From contig NZ_CP060436.1 in NCBI RefSeq assembly GCF_003590145.2, positions 778,001-842,000 of the forward strand: a stretch of 64,000 nt of DNA. Reading direction: 5' to 3'. How positions within the stretch are numbered: position 1 is the stretch's first letter; every line of letters starts with the position of its first letter. The position numbers were made by a program, and so were the translations under genes. The notes under the pieces are model-generated. The model saw only the letters and a list, made by a program, of their open reading frames with translations, did not search any database and was not told the origin of the DNA. This stretch comes from Pseudooceanicola algae (lineage in GTDB: Bacteria > Pseudomonadota > Alphaproteobacteria > Rhodobacterales > Rhodobacteraceae). Positions 19,210 to 28,500 of this stretch are shown piece after piece.

Positions 19210-20052
19210 TTAGCCGGCGGTGATGTTGCGGGCGAGGGCGCAGAACTGCTCCAGCCCCACGGTCTCGGCACGGTCCGTCGGCGTGATGCCCGAGGCGATC
19301 AGGCGATCCTCCAGATCCGGCGCAAGTCCCTTCAGTGCTGCGCGCAGCATCTTGCGGCGCTGGTTGAAGGCCTTGGCGACCACGCGTTCCAGCACCTTGG
19401 GATCGGCAGGATAGCGCGGCTCGGGCAGGGCGGTCAGATGGACCACGGCAGAAGACACCTTGGGCGCAGGCGTGAAAGCTTCGGGCGGCAGAGAGATCAC
19501 GATCCGCGCATCCGCCCGCCAGGAAGCCAGCAGCGCCAGCCGCCCATAGGCCTTGGAGCCGGGCTGCGCCACGATCCGTTCCGCGACCTCGCGTTGGAAC
19601 ATCAGGGTCAGGCTTTGCCAGAAAGGCGGCCATTGCGGCGGGGTCAGCCAGCGCACCAGCAGTTCGGTCCCGACGTTATAGGGCAGGTTGGCAGCAATGC
19701 GGATCGGTGGCGTCAGATAGGCCAGCGGATCGATATCCAGAGCGTCGCCTTCGATCACCTCAAGACGGTCGGGATAGGCCGCTGCGATCTCGGCCAGGGG
19801 GGCGAGGCAACGGTGGTCCTTTTCGATGGCCAGCACCTTGCGCGCGCCTTCGGCCAGCAGGCCACGGGTCAACCCACCGGGACCGGGACCGATTTCCAGC
19901 ACGTCGCAATTGCTCAGATCCCCGGCCTGACGGGCGATCTTGGCTGTCAGATTCAGGTCCAGAAGGAAGTTCTGGCCAAGGGATTTGCGCGCAGAAAGCC
20001 CATGCTGCGTGATCACGTCGCGCAGCGGGGGCAGGCCGTCGATGGTCGCCAC
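19210..20052 (-). CDS. rsmA: 16S rRNA dimethyltransferase RsmA (KsgA)
   Basis: A 280-residue enzyme that dimethylates the two adjacent adenines of helix 45 during 30S maturation. SAM-binding residues are in '[15 protein letters not shown]' and '[16 protein letters not shown]', and the catalytic motif is 'AANLPYNVG'. The C-terminal domain shows '[12 protein letters not shown]'. It begins with GTG, sharing one base with the TAG stop of surA, so it is the last gene of the lptF-lptG-lptD-surA unit. In many relatives pdxA separates surA and rsmA; here it does not. Confidence 0.96.
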   Translation of the reverse strand: MATIDGLPPLRDVITQHGLSARKSLGQNFLLDLNLTAKIARQAGDLSNCDVLEIGPGPGGLTRGLLAEGARKVLAIEKDHRCLAPLAEIAAAYPDRLEVIEGDALDIDPLAYLTPPIRIAANLPYNVGTELLVRWLTPPQWPPFWQSLTLMFQREVAERIVAQPGSKAYGRLALLASWRADARIVISLPPEAFTPAPKVSSAVVHLTALPEPRYPADPKVLERVVAKAFNQRRKMLRAALKGLAPDLEDRLIASGITPTDRAETVGLEQFCALARNITAG

Positions 20053-21377
20053 TATTCGATGATCCGCGCTTCGGCACGCAGCTGCGCCAGATAGCCATCC
20101 GCGTAAGAGGCCAGCCGGCGGTTCTGCAATTGCGAGGCGACCTGACCGCGGTCGACCTGATCGGCCGAAGGCGTTCCGGTCGGGACGCGACCGCAGAGCA
20201 TCAGCACGACGCCGGTCTGTCCGCCATTGCGGCGCAGGGCGGTCGAAACCTCGTTATCGTCCAGCTTGGCAAGCTCGACCGCGATATCCGACGGGATCTC
20301 GGCCGGTGCCAGCGTCTCGCGGTCCAGGACCTGAGGCGGCTGACCATAGGCGACGCCGTAAAGATCGTCACAGGTGTCGATCTCGGCGCTGATCTCGGCC
20401 AGGCGGGCCTGACCCTTGGGGGTATTCGCGCCGTCGACGTAATAGGCCGCGTATTCCACCGCCGAATAGGTCATCTGCGGCGCGCCGGTTTCCTGCACCT
20501 GACGCATCTGGAACAGCGCAAAGGCGCCTTCGACGGGCAGGGGATCGGACACTTCGCCTGGTGCAAGGCCCATGACGGAGCCCTGAAGGACCGGCGGCAG
20601 GCTGGAGGCATCCATCCAGTCGATCTGCCCGCCGTTCTCCCGCGATTGCGCGGCGGAATATTGCCGGGCGGCGTCGGAGAACTGCGCGATGGTGGTCATC
20701 TCCGAGATCTGGCGCGCCAGGGATTCGGCGCGCGCCGGGTCGGGCTGCAGCGGGATGAAGATTTCCGACAGCAGGACACGGACGCCACCGGGGCGCGACT
20801 GGCTTTCGATGGCACGGTCGATCTCGTCTTCCGAAATCTGGACCTTGTTGCCGAAACGCCCCTGCACAAGCTGACGCCAGGCGATGCCGTTCGCCACGAA
20901 ATCGCGGAAAGTCTCGGTCGAGACGCCTGAATCGTTCAGCGCGGCGATGAATTCATCCTTGTCCATGCTGGTACGGCCGGCGAATTCGGCCATGCCCTGG
21001 TCGATATCCGCCTGGCCGGGACGAATGCCGGCGCTGTCGGCGGCGGCGCCTTTCAGGCGTTCCTCGATCAGCTGATCGCGGGCCTCGGCAGTGGGGTTGC
21101 CCTGCGGGTTCAGCAGGTTCAGCAGGCGGGCGCGCTGGTCCAGTTCGTATTGGGTGATGACCTCGTCATTGACCTTGATGGCCGGGCCGAAGGTCTGCGC
21201 CTGTGCAACCGCCGGGGCTATGCCCGGAAGCGGCAGCAGCGATGCTCCCGGCACCATGGCCAGGCCGAGGCCGAGCGGCAGAGCATGGCGCAACGCCGCG
21301 CCCAGGGTCGTCTTCGGGCGGCGCCCACTGCGGCCCGGGCCGGTTTCGCCTGCGTTCGGACGGATCTTCGGGGTCAT
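20052..21377 (-). CDS. surA: SurA-like periplasmic peptidyl-prolyl isomerase/chaperone
   Basis: A 441-residue secreted protein. The long signal region '[32 protein letters not shown]' is followed by the SurA N-domain ('[20 protein letters not shown]'). One parvulin-type PPIase domain follows ('[12 protein letters not shown]...[30 protein letters not shown]'), then a divergent C-terminal segment. It chaperones outer-membrane proteins such as LptD, which is encoded just upstream. ATG at 21377 chosen over GTG 21395 because of a better-spaced GAGG. Confidence 0.92.
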   Translation of the reverse strand: MTPKIRPNAGETGPGRSGRRPKTTLGAALRHALPLGLGLAMVPGASLLPLPGIAPAVAQAQTFGPAIKVNDEVITQYELDQRARLLNLLNPQGNPTAEARDQLIEERLKGAAADSAGIRPGQADIDQGMAEFAGRTSMDKDEFIAALNDSGVSTETFRDFVANGIAWRQLVQGRFGNKVQISEDEIDRAIESQSRPGGVRVLLSEIFIPLQPDPARAESLARQISEMTTIAQFSDAARQYSAAQSRENGGQIDWMDASSLPPVLQGSVMGLAPGEVSDPLPVEGAFALFQMRQVQETGAPQMTYSAVEYAAYYVDGANTPKGQARLAEISAEIDTCDDLYGVAYGQPPQVLDRETLAPAEIPSDIAVELAKLDDNEVSTALRRNGGQTGVVLMLCGRVPTGTPSADQVDRGQVASQLQNRRLASYADGYLAQLRAEARIIE

Positions 21378-21588
21378 CTTGTCTGCCTCGTCCACTTGGT
21401 TCTGTCGGGGCCGGTTCCCGTCGCCGGGCGGCCCGTCAGTCGGTTTGCCTGTCTTTGGCGGTCCTTGCCGGGCCGCCCTGATCTTGTCGTCTCGCCGCCG
21501 ACATGGCGTCAGCAGGACCGGCCATCGGGCACCTTGCCTTTGGCCGGGGGTCGCGATCCTGTCTAGTCCGATTGCCGGCCGGTCTCAA

Positions 21589-23877
21589 TCAGTTCCTGCA
21601 ACTGCCCGAGCTGGCCGAGGAGCTACCCCCTGTCGAGAAGCCCAGAAGCCCGATGGTAAAGCTGAAATCGGTCGAAGGCGTCACCACGGAAGACGAGGTG
21701 TAGGTTCTGGAGACGGCCAGATTCACGTCGACGCATTCGTTGGTCCAGGTGACCCCAAGCCCGGCAGAGGCGGGTTGGTCTTCGGCCACGTCATAGCGGA
21801 TATCAGCCGAAACGCCCCAGTTCGGCGATACCTGATAGGCCCCGTCTATGGTCCATTCCGAAATGACCTGATCCCGGTCCACCGCCTGATCCGGGCCAAG
21901 CCAGACATAGGTGGCGCCGAATTCTGCGTCGTCGTTCAGCCAGGAGGCGCGGGCCGAGGTCTTGGTGACCGAAAATTCATTGTCGAACAGCCCCCGTGCG
22001 CTCAGCGACCAGCCGCCGGGGGCCGTCACCTGACCGGCTACCAGCACGTTGGAAAACTGCCCCGTCAGCCCCGAAGCCTCGTTGAAGGAGGAATCCGGCG
22101 TGTCCTGCAGGATCTGTCCCACCACCAGCCGGCCGGTCCAGCCGGAGGGATGGAACTGGCTGATCATCGCGCCGTAGGCCCCGCGCCAGCCGTGTTCGCG
22201 CCGATCGGGAGAGGCAAAGCGGGTCAGGCCCAGCAGGTTGCCTTCGTCGAATTCGGTCCGCGTGCTTTCATCATTGGCGATGTCCAGCTGCGACCCGCCG
22301 GACCAGGCGATCTGTGCGACCGGCTCGATAATCGTGACGCTGCCGGAATCGGAGACCTTCTGCACGGGCCAGCGCAGGGTCACGGCCGTATAGGGTGTGA
22401 CGCCGGTCTGGCTTGTAGGCAGCAGCTCGTCCTGGGTGGTGTAGAAACTGTCGATGGCCAGCCCGCCCAGGGTCTCGACCCGCAACCCGCCCGCCAGGGT
22501 GAAGCTGCGGCGCCAATCCGCCGAAACGTTCAGTCGCGTAACGTCACGCCCGTCGGTGATGTCGTCGCTGTCATCGCTGTCATAGTCCAGAGTGGAATAG
22601 CGGTAATGCTCATGCGCTTCGGCGCTCAGCCGCAACTCGCCGCCCATGGCCGCAGGGAACAGGCGTTTTTGATAGTTCAGATCGGCGATCAGCGCCGGGA
22701 TCGTCGCGGTATCCTCGGAATCCCGCAGCGTGTGGTAATGTACCAGCGCCGCGCGCATCCATTCGTCGCGTCTGGCGCGGCTGATGATGATCTCGCTCTT
22801 CAGCCGGTCTTCGTCGGAATAGCCGTAGTCGGTCAGGTAGGAATCGTCGCTGATTGCCTCGATATTGAAGCGCAGCACGAAATCCTGCGGCAGGTAGAAG
22901 GTACCGGCCAGTTGCAGGTAGCCGCGCATGTCCGCATCATCCAGCGTGTCATTCGCCACCGCGCCGGATACCGACAGGGCGCCGTTGGAAAAGGCCTGCC
23001 GGTAGCGGAATTCCAGCGTCGTCGTGACCTCCGAGACATAGGGCGTCAGCAACAGGTCGCGGTCGTCCCCCATGGCGATGTAATAGGGCAGCTTGATCCC
23101 GGTCCCGAGCTCCGAGTTGCGCCGGATCGTGGGGGTCAAAAAGCCGGTGGCGCGCTCCTGCGTGGGGTCGGGCAGGCGCAGGTAGGGAAGGTAGAAGACG
23201 CTGACCCCGTAGACCTGAAGCGTCGCATGTTCAAAGTGCAACTGCTGGCCGACCTCATCATGCACAACCCGTTCCGCCCGGATCTGCCACAGCGGCGGGC
23301 TGCCGTCGGTGCAGACATGACAGGAGGATACGGTTGTCTTGTAAAGCTGGTTGTAGCGCCCATCGACGCGGGCCATCTGCTGCGCGGCCATCTGGACCTG
23401 CTGGCCAAGCATGATGCGGGCGCTGCTCAGCAGGCCATTGCGGAAATCGGCGTCCAGTTCGGCCGTATCGGCCAGCACCACGGCCGAGTTGTCGCCAGCC
23501 GCATCGCTGCCGGTGATGGTGATCGGGCCCTCGACCGACAGGGTGCCGTTTTCCTCGTCATAGACGATGCGGCTGGCGCGCAGGCGCAGCCCGTCGCGCA
23601 GGGCCTCGACATTGCCTTCCGCGATAAGCCGCCCCGGGCCATCCATGTAGACCCGGTCGGCCACCAGCAACGCCGGTGCGTCCTGATCTGTTGCGCCTTG
23701 CTGGACAACGCTTGCCGCCCCGGTTTCCTGGGCCCGGGCGGTCCCGGGCGCGGCAAGATGGACGCAAAGCATAGCGGCCAGAGTCGCCAGGCCGGTGCGC
23801 AACGGCCTGACCGGACGCATGGTGGCGATACGCAGGGGGGGATGCGCCAGTGCGCGGTTTCTCAGCAGGACCAGCAT
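21589..23877 (-). CDS. lptD: LPS assembly outer-membrane protein LptD
   Basis: About 762 residues. An N-terminal signal ('LRTGLATLAAMLCVHLAAPGTARA') is followed by an OstA-like beta-jellyroll ('LLVADRVYMDGPGRLIAEGNVEALRDGLRLRASRIVYDEENGTLSVEGPI') and then a large beta-barrel with family landmarks 'SSCHVCTDGSPPLWQIRAERVVHDE' and 'YLPYLRLPDPTQERATGFLTP'. The Cys pair in the first landmark and a Cys near the C-terminus ('NECVDVNLAVSR') are candidates for the disulfides LptD needs. ATG 23877 follows the lptG stop by one base behind GGTGG; ATG 23820 would give a shorter signal peptide and is also possible. Confidence 0.94.
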   Translation of the reverse strand: MLVLLRNRALAHPPLRIATMRPVRPLRTGLATLAAMLCVHLAAPGTARAQETGAASVVQQGATDQDAPALLVADRVYMDGPGRLIAEGNVEALRDGLRLRASRIVYDEENGTLSVEGPITITGSDAAGDNSAVVLADTAELDADFRNGLLSSARIMLGQQVQMAAQQMARVDGRYNQLYKTTVSSCHVCTDGSPPLWQIRAERVVHDEVGQQLHFEHATLQVYGVSVFYLPYLRLPDPTQERATGFLTPTIRRNSELGTGIKLPYYIAMGDDRDLLLTPYVSEVTTTLEFRYRQAFSNGALSVSGAVANDTLDDADMRGYLQLAGTFYLPQDFVLRFNIEAISDDSYLTDYGYSDEDRLKSEIIISRARRDEWMRAALVHYHTLRDSEDTATIPALIADLNYQKRLFPAAMGGELRLSAEAHEHYRYSTLDYDSDDSDDITDGRDVTRLNVSADWRRSFTLAGGLRVETLGGLAIDSFYTTQDELLPTSQTGVTPYTAVTLRWPVQKVSDSGSVTIIEPVAQIAWSGGSQLDIANDESTRTEFDEGNLLGLTRFASPDRREHGWRGAYGAMISQFHPSGWTGRLVVGQILQDTPDSSFNEASGLTGQFSNVLVAGQVTAPGGWSLSARGLFDNEFSVTKTSARASWLNDDAEFGATYVWLGPDQAVDRDQVISEWTIDGAYQVSPNWGVSADIRYDVAEDQPASAGLGVTWTNECVDVNLAVSRTYTSSSVVTPSTDFSFTIGLLGFSTGGSSSASSGSCRN

Positions 23878-23878
23878 C

Positions 23879-24979
23879 TCAGCCACCTTCCATCTGCAAC
23901 AGCAAGCCGAGCGACAGCAGCACCGCCGCCACCGGCGGGGCCCAGGCCGCCAGCAACACCGGGATCTGGCCGCTTTCGCCCAGCACCTGGGCGAAATTCC
24001 GGATGTAGAACAATGTGAACCCCAGAAGGATCGTCGCCAGCACCGATTGGCCGGTCTTGCCGAACCGCGCATGGCGCATGTTGAAGGCGGCCGACAACAG
24101 CACCATGGCGACCAGGAACAGGGGCCGGGCAAGCTCCATCTGGAACCAGACCGCATGGCGGCGGGCAGAGAACCCGGCCTCTTCCAACTGGCGGATATAG
24201 GCGGGCAATTCCCAGACCGGGATCGCGGAGGGATCACCGAAACTGTCGCGGATCCGCTCTTCTGTCAGGGTCGAGGGCAGGGTGTAGGCCGCGAGGGTAA
24301 GCGCGCCTGCCTCGGGATTGAGGCTCTGGTTCAGCGGCCAGATCTTGACGTCCTCCAGCGCCCAGGCACCGTGGATCAGCGCGGCCCGCGCGGCCTCGAT
24401 CCGCCGGGTTGGGCCGCCGCCTTCCGGGGCATAGGTAATCATCGTCACGTCGAACAGGTTGGTCGCCTGCGGGTTGGCCCGTGCGGCGCGGATCACCGTC
24501 TGGCCGTCCGAACCGCCCTGGCGCAGCCACAGCCCTTCGGCCGACACCGAAAAACTGTCGGCCCCGCCGGACCGGTAGCCTTCGTAAAGATCGACATAGC
24601 GTTTCGAGGTCGCCGCCACGATCGGGTTCAGCATGGTCACGCAAAAGACTCCCAGCAACAGGGCCACCATGACCGGCGCGCCCAGCATCGTGATCGCGGA
24701 TCGTCCCGCTGCGCGCACCACGACCAGTTCGGAACTGCGCGCCAGGGCCAGGAACATGGTGATCGAGCCGAGGATCATGATCAGCGGGAGGATCTCGTAC
24801 AGCCCGCCGGGCACGTTCAGCAGCACCAGTTCCAGGATCGCGCCTAGCGAGACATCGGCGCTGGACAGCTTGCGCATCTGTTCCACCATGTCGAGCAGGG
24901 CGGTGAAGATGAAGAACACGGCCAGTATGCCGAAGAAGGCCCGCAGGAACCGGCGTGCGAAGTAGAAATAAAGGATCAC
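23879..24979 (-). CDS. lptG: LPS export permease LptG
   Basis: A 366-residue inner-membrane subunit of the LptB2FG transporter. Six transmembrane helices are split three and three around a periplasmic jellyroll domain. 'SELVVVRAAGRSAITMLGAPVMVALLLGVFCVTMLNPIVAAT' contains the coupling helix that contacts LptB. It starts with GTG that overlaps the lptF stop (GTGA). The ATPase LptB is not in the window. Confidence 0.95.
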   Translation of the reverse strand: MILYFYFARRFLRAFFGILAVFFIFTALLDMVEQMRKLSSADVSLGAILELVLLNVPGGLYEILPLIMILGSITMFLALARSSELVVVRAAGRSAITMLGAPVMVALLLGVFCVTMLNPIVAATSKRYVDLYEGYRSGGADSFSVSAEGLWLRQGGSDGQTVIRAARANPQATNLFDVTMITYAPEGGGPTRRIEAARAALIHGAWALEDVKIWPLNQSLNPEAGALTLAAYTLPSTLTEERIRDSFGDPSAIPVWELPAYIRQLEEAGFSARRHAVWFQMELARPLFLVAMVLLSAAFNMRHARFGKTGQSVLATILLGFTLFYIRNFAQVLGESGQIPVLLAAWAPPVAAVLLSLGLLLQMEGG

Positions 24980-26196
24980 GCCGGCACTCCCGTTGCGGCC
25001 GCGCGGCCAGAGGCCTCGGCCCCCGATGGCATACCCGGTGGCCTATCCGATGGCGCATCCGGCGGGAAGGCCCGGTCACGGGGCCGTCTGGACCGGCTGG
25101 CCCACCACAGCAACCCGGCCGAGATCGCCAGACCCAGAACGGCAGGGAAATACAGCACCGGCCACATGTCCGGATCCTTGCGTACCGGATCGGTCACCAG
25201 CCCTTCGACGAATTTCACCGCCACCAGCAGCAGCACTGCAAAGCCGATCTGCTTCCAGACCCCGAAGCGGGAATAGCCCCCGACCTGCAAGGCGGAAAAG
25301 CCGATCAGGGCCGCAACAATGCACAGCAGCGACTGGGTAATTCGCCCATGGCCTTCCTGCACGACCCAGCCGATGCCTTCGCCGGTCAGGTTGGACACCT
25401 TCTGTGTTTGCAGCAACAGCATCCAGGTCGGCAGATTGCGGACCGAGACGACGCGGAAATCCGAGGTATCGACCAGGCTGCCGACATCATACGAAAAGCT
25501 TTGGAAATGGGTGGTGAACAGGCGCCCTGTCTCGGTGTTCAGATCCTGTGCCAGCCCGTCAACCATGACAATCTTGGGCTGCGGTGCGCCTTCGGGATCG
25601 TCGTTTGCGTTGACGATATAGGCCTGAGCGGCGGTGTAGGTCTGGGGACGGTCGGCCCGGCGCCGGTCCGACAGGAACAGGTCGTTCAGGGTGCCATCCT
25701 CGGAAATCTCGCGGATATAGACGGTGATGCCGCCCGCCGGATGCAGAAAGGTGCCCTCGGTCAGCAGCCGGGCGGTGACATTGGCGGCAATGTCCCGATT
25801 GCGCAGCACGATCTGTTCCTGGCTCATGGGCACAAGAAAGTGGGTCATCGCCCCCATCATCGCTGCCGTGATCAGCCCGAAGATCAGCGCCGGGCGCGCC
25901 AGCCGCCAGGGGGAAAACCCGGTGGCCTGCATGACCACGAATTCACTGTCGGCCATAAGCCGGTTGGTCGCATAGACCGCAGCGGCGAATCCGGCCAGCG
26001 GCAGGGTGATGCGGATCACGTTCGGCAGGGTCAGCGCGGTGAATTCCAGAAAGACCCAGGCCGATTGGCCGTCGGCAATCAACTGATCGAACAACCGAAC
26101 CGCGCTGTTGATCCAGTAGATCGCTACCAGCACCAGCGCGAAGAAGCCGAACAGCATCATGAGTTGCGACAGCAGGTATCTGTCGAATCGCGCCAT
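24976..26196 (-). CDS. lptF: LPS export permease LptF
   Basis: A 406-residue LptF/YjgP-type permease. It has the N-terminal helix 'FDRYLLSQLMMLFGFFALVLVAIYWINSAV', the coupling motif 'DSEFVVMQATGFSPWRLARPAL', and a large periplasmic domain between helices 3 and 4. It is the first gene of the LPS-export operon and is divergent from pepA across a 243-base region that must hold promoters for both; that divergent pair is common in proteobacteria. Confidence 0.95.
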   Translation of the reverse strand: MARFDRYLLSQLMMLFGFFALVLVAIYWINSAVRLFDQLIADGQSAWVFLEFTALTLPNVIRITLPLAGFAAAVYATNRLMADSEFVVMQATGFSPWRLARPALIFGLITAAMMGAMTHFLVPMSQEQIVLRNRDIAANVTARLLTEGTFLHPAGGITVYIREISEDGTLNDLFLSDRRRADRPQTYTAAQAYIVNANDDPEGAPQPKIVMVDGLAQDLNTETGRLFTTHFQSFSYDVGSLVDTSDFRVVSVRNLPTWMLLLQTQKVSNLTGEGIGWVVQEGHGRITQSLLCIVAALIGFSALQVGGYSRFGVWKQIGFAVLLLVAVKFVEGLVTDPVRKDPDMWPVLYFPAVLGLAISAGLLWWASRSRRPRDRAFPPDAPSDRPPGMPSGAEASGRAAATGVPA

Positions 26197-26439
26197 CAGT
26201 CCCCCATGAGCTTTGCCCTCTCCTGCATGGGGGGCTTTGGTCGGGCAAGTCTAGCGGCTCTTGTGGCGGGAAAAAACTGCAATCTGGTCAAAGCCGCGCC
26301 GGGGCGCTAGCCTTTGCCGAACCGCGCGGAACGGTGCCCCCCCGTCAGCTTTCGCTTCAGGGGAAATCTGAACCGACAAACCCTCTTGCCGGGTGCACCA
26401 CCGCACCCCGCCTGCCAACACCATCCAGGAGCCTGCCTC

Positions 26440-27900
26440 GTGACCGACCCTGTCGCCCTGTCCTTTGCCGAAACCGATCTTGACCAAATTCCGCTGCAAT
26501 CGGGCCGCGTCGCCCTGGTGGTCGATCCTGACGGCAGCCTGTCCGCGGTGGCGCGCCGGGTGAACCGGCTGACCAGGGGGGCTCTGGCGCGGCTGGTGGA
26601 AAGCGACGGTTTTGCCAAGCGCAAGGCGGGCGAGGTCATCACCCTGGCCTGGCCGCAGGGTCTGACCGCCGAGGCGCTGGACGTGATCCTGTTGCCCCGC
26701 CGCGCCGACCAGGCACTGCTGCGCAAGACCGGCGCAGCGCTGGCCAAGTTGCTGGGAAAAGACGGTATGCTGGTGCTGAGCGCGAACCTCAACGCGCCGC
26801 AGGACCTGGCGCTCGGGTTGATGCTGCGGGCCTATGAGTATGACGCGCAAAAGACCGAAAAAGCGGGTGAAAAGGGGGCCGTCACGGTGATGTGCGCCAA
26901 GCCCCCGGCCGATATCGCGGCGCTGGACGCAGTGGTTCGCGGTGTGCTCTTTACCCGCGATCTGGTCAATGCGCCGGCCAATGTGCTGACTACCACCACC
27001 TTCGCCGAGGAACTTCTGGCGCTGCAGGACCTCGGTGTAGCTGTCGAAGTGCTGGATGAGAACAAGCTGCAAGAGCTTGGCATGGGCGCGTTGCTTTGCG
27101 TCGGGCAGGGGTCGGACAGCCCCTCCAAGGTCGTAGTGATGCAGTGGAATGGCGGCCAGTCGGGGGAAGCCCCGGTGGCGCTGGTCGGCAAAGGGGTGGT
27201 CTTTGACACCGGCGGCATCAGCCTGAAACCCGCAGGCGGCATGGAAGACATGACCATGGACATGGGCGGCGCCGGTGTCGTGTCGGGCGTGATGAAGACG
27301 CTGGCGCTGCGCAAGGCGGCCAGCAACGTCGTCGGACTTGTCGGTCTGGTGGAAAACATGCCTTCGGGCAATGCGGTGCGCCCCGGTGACGTAGTCACCT
27401 CTATGAAGGGCGACACGGTCGAAGTCATCAATACCGACGCCGAAGGCCGCCTCGTGCTCTGCGACGTGATGTGGTACGCGCAGGAGCGGTTCCAGCCCAA
27501 GGCGATGATCGACCTCGCGACTCTGACGGGGGCCTGCATCATAGCGCTCGGGCACGAGAATGCCGCCGTCTTCTCCAACTCCGATCCCCTCTGCAATGCC
27601 TTCCTGAAAGCGGCTGGCGCCGAAGGCGAAGGCGCCTGGCGGCTGCCCATGGGCCAGGCCTACGACGATCAACTGAAAAGTCGTATTGCCGATTTCAAGA
27701 ATGTCGGCGGCCGCCCGGCTGGTTCGATCACGGCCGCGCAATACCTGCGCCGCTTCGTCAAGGAAGAGACCCCCTGGATTCACCTCGACATCGCCGGTGT
27801 GGCTTCGGTGAAATCGGAAACCGACACGGCGCCGGCTGGCGCAACCGGCTGGGGCGTGATGGCCCTGAACCGGCTGATCGCCGACGGGTTCGAAGGCTGA
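26440..27900 (+). CDS. pepA: Leucyl aminopeptidase (M17 family)
   Basis: A 486-residue di-metal aminopeptidase. The M17 signature 'NTDAEGRLVLCD' is present, together with 'GKGVVFDTGGISLKPAGGMEDMTMDMGGA' (metal-binding Lys/Asp) and 'TLTGACIIALG'. GTG at 26440 chosen because AGGAG lies eight bases before it and the family N-terminal domain begins there; the frame upstream to 26314 is uninformative. holC starts seven bases after the stop. Confidence 0.95.
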   Translation: MTDPVALSFAETDLDQIPLQSGRVALVVDPDGSLSAVARRVNRLTRGALARLVESDGFAKRKAGEVITLAWPQGLTAEALDVILLPRRADQALLRKTGAALAKLLGKDGMLVLSANLNAPQDLALGLMLRAYEYDAQKTEKAGEKGAVTVMCAKPPADIAALDAVVRGVLFTRDLVNAPANVLTTTTFAEELLALQDLGVAVEVLDENKLQELGMGALLCVGQGSDSPSKVVVMQWNGGQSGEAPVALVGKGVVFDTGGISLKPAGGMEDMTMDMGGAGVVSGVMKTLALRKAASNVVGLVGLVENMPSGNAVRPGDVVTSMKGDTVEVINTDAEGRLVLCDVMWYAQERFQPKAMIDLATLTGACIIALGHENAAVFSNSDPLCNAFLKAAGAEGEGAWRLPMGQAYDDQLKSRIADFKNVGGRPAGSITAAQYLRRFVKEETPWIHLDIAGVASVKSETDTAPAGATGWGVMALNRLIADGFEG

Positions 27901-27907
27901 CCCCGCA

Positions 27908-28372
27908 ATGGCAGAGGTCTATTTCTATCACCTGACGCGCTCTTCGACGCAGGACGCCTTGCTGGCTCTCCTCCCCCGCGCGTTGCAGGCCGGGTGGCGG
28001 GTTGCGGTCCGGGGGCGCGACCCCGAGCGGATTGACCAGCTTGACCAAATGCTCTGGCGCGGAAGGCCGGGTGATTTCCTGCCCCATGGACAGGACAAGA
28101 ATCCGCATCCCGAGCTTCAGCCGGTTCTGCTGACCCTCGGGGCGCCGTCCAATGACCCGCAATGCCTGATGTCCATCGACGGCGCTGACCTCGACCCGTC
28201 CGAGATCGCGGCGATGGCCCGTTGCTGCATCTTCTTTGACGGGCAGGATCCGCAAGCCACCGCGCAGGCCCGCACCCAGTGGAAGGCGCTGACGGCGGCG
28301 GGCTGCGCGGTCATCTACTGGTCAGAAGAATCAGGCCGCTGGGAAAAAAAGGCCGAGACCGGCACGCGCTGA
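27908..28372 (+). CDS. holC: DNA polymerase III chi subunit
   Basis: A 154-residue clamp-loader accessory protein that links the replisome to SSB. 'VYFYHLTRSSTQDALLALLPRALQAGWRVAVRG', 'LDQMLWRGRPGDFLPHG' and 'CCIFFDGQD' match HolC. Position directly after pepA is the usual one for holC. No psi subunit gene is present, as usual in alphaproteobacteria. Confidence 0.9.
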   Translation: MAEVYFYHLTRSSTQDALLALLPRALQAGWRVAVRGRDPERIDQLDQMLWRGRPGDFLPHGQDKNPHPELQPVLLTLGAPSNDPQCLMSIDGADLDPSEIAAMARCCIFFDGQDPQATAQARTQWKALTAAGCAVIYWSEESGRWEKKAETGTR

Positions 28373-28380
28373 CTCTGCTG

Positions 28381-28498
28381 TTTCCCTGTTTCAAATATCC
28401 TCCGCGAAGCGATGGCGCCCTGCGCCATGCCCGGGCAGCGCCCGGGGACCACGGCCAGGCCGTGATGCCTCCGGCGGGGATATTTAGAACAGGGAAAC
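28381..28498. repeat. Dispersed inverted intergenic element, copy B; probable convergent terminator
   Basis: TTTCCCTGTTTCAAATATCC at 28381 is mirrored by GGATATTTAGAACAGGGAAA ending at 28498. The outer 20-base arms therefore pair across ~78 bases that contain further GC-rich inverted stretches (GCCCGGGCAGCGCCCGGG). It fills the space between the converging holC and hflX ends. The GCCTCCGGCGGGGATATTT core is shared with copies A, C and D. Confidence 0.75.
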
Positions 28499-28500
28499 GA

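Noticed and set aside
21091-24018. 975-codon open frame on the plus strand
   Set aside because: It is antisense to lptD/surA, which have clear domains; long antisense frames are expected at this GC content.
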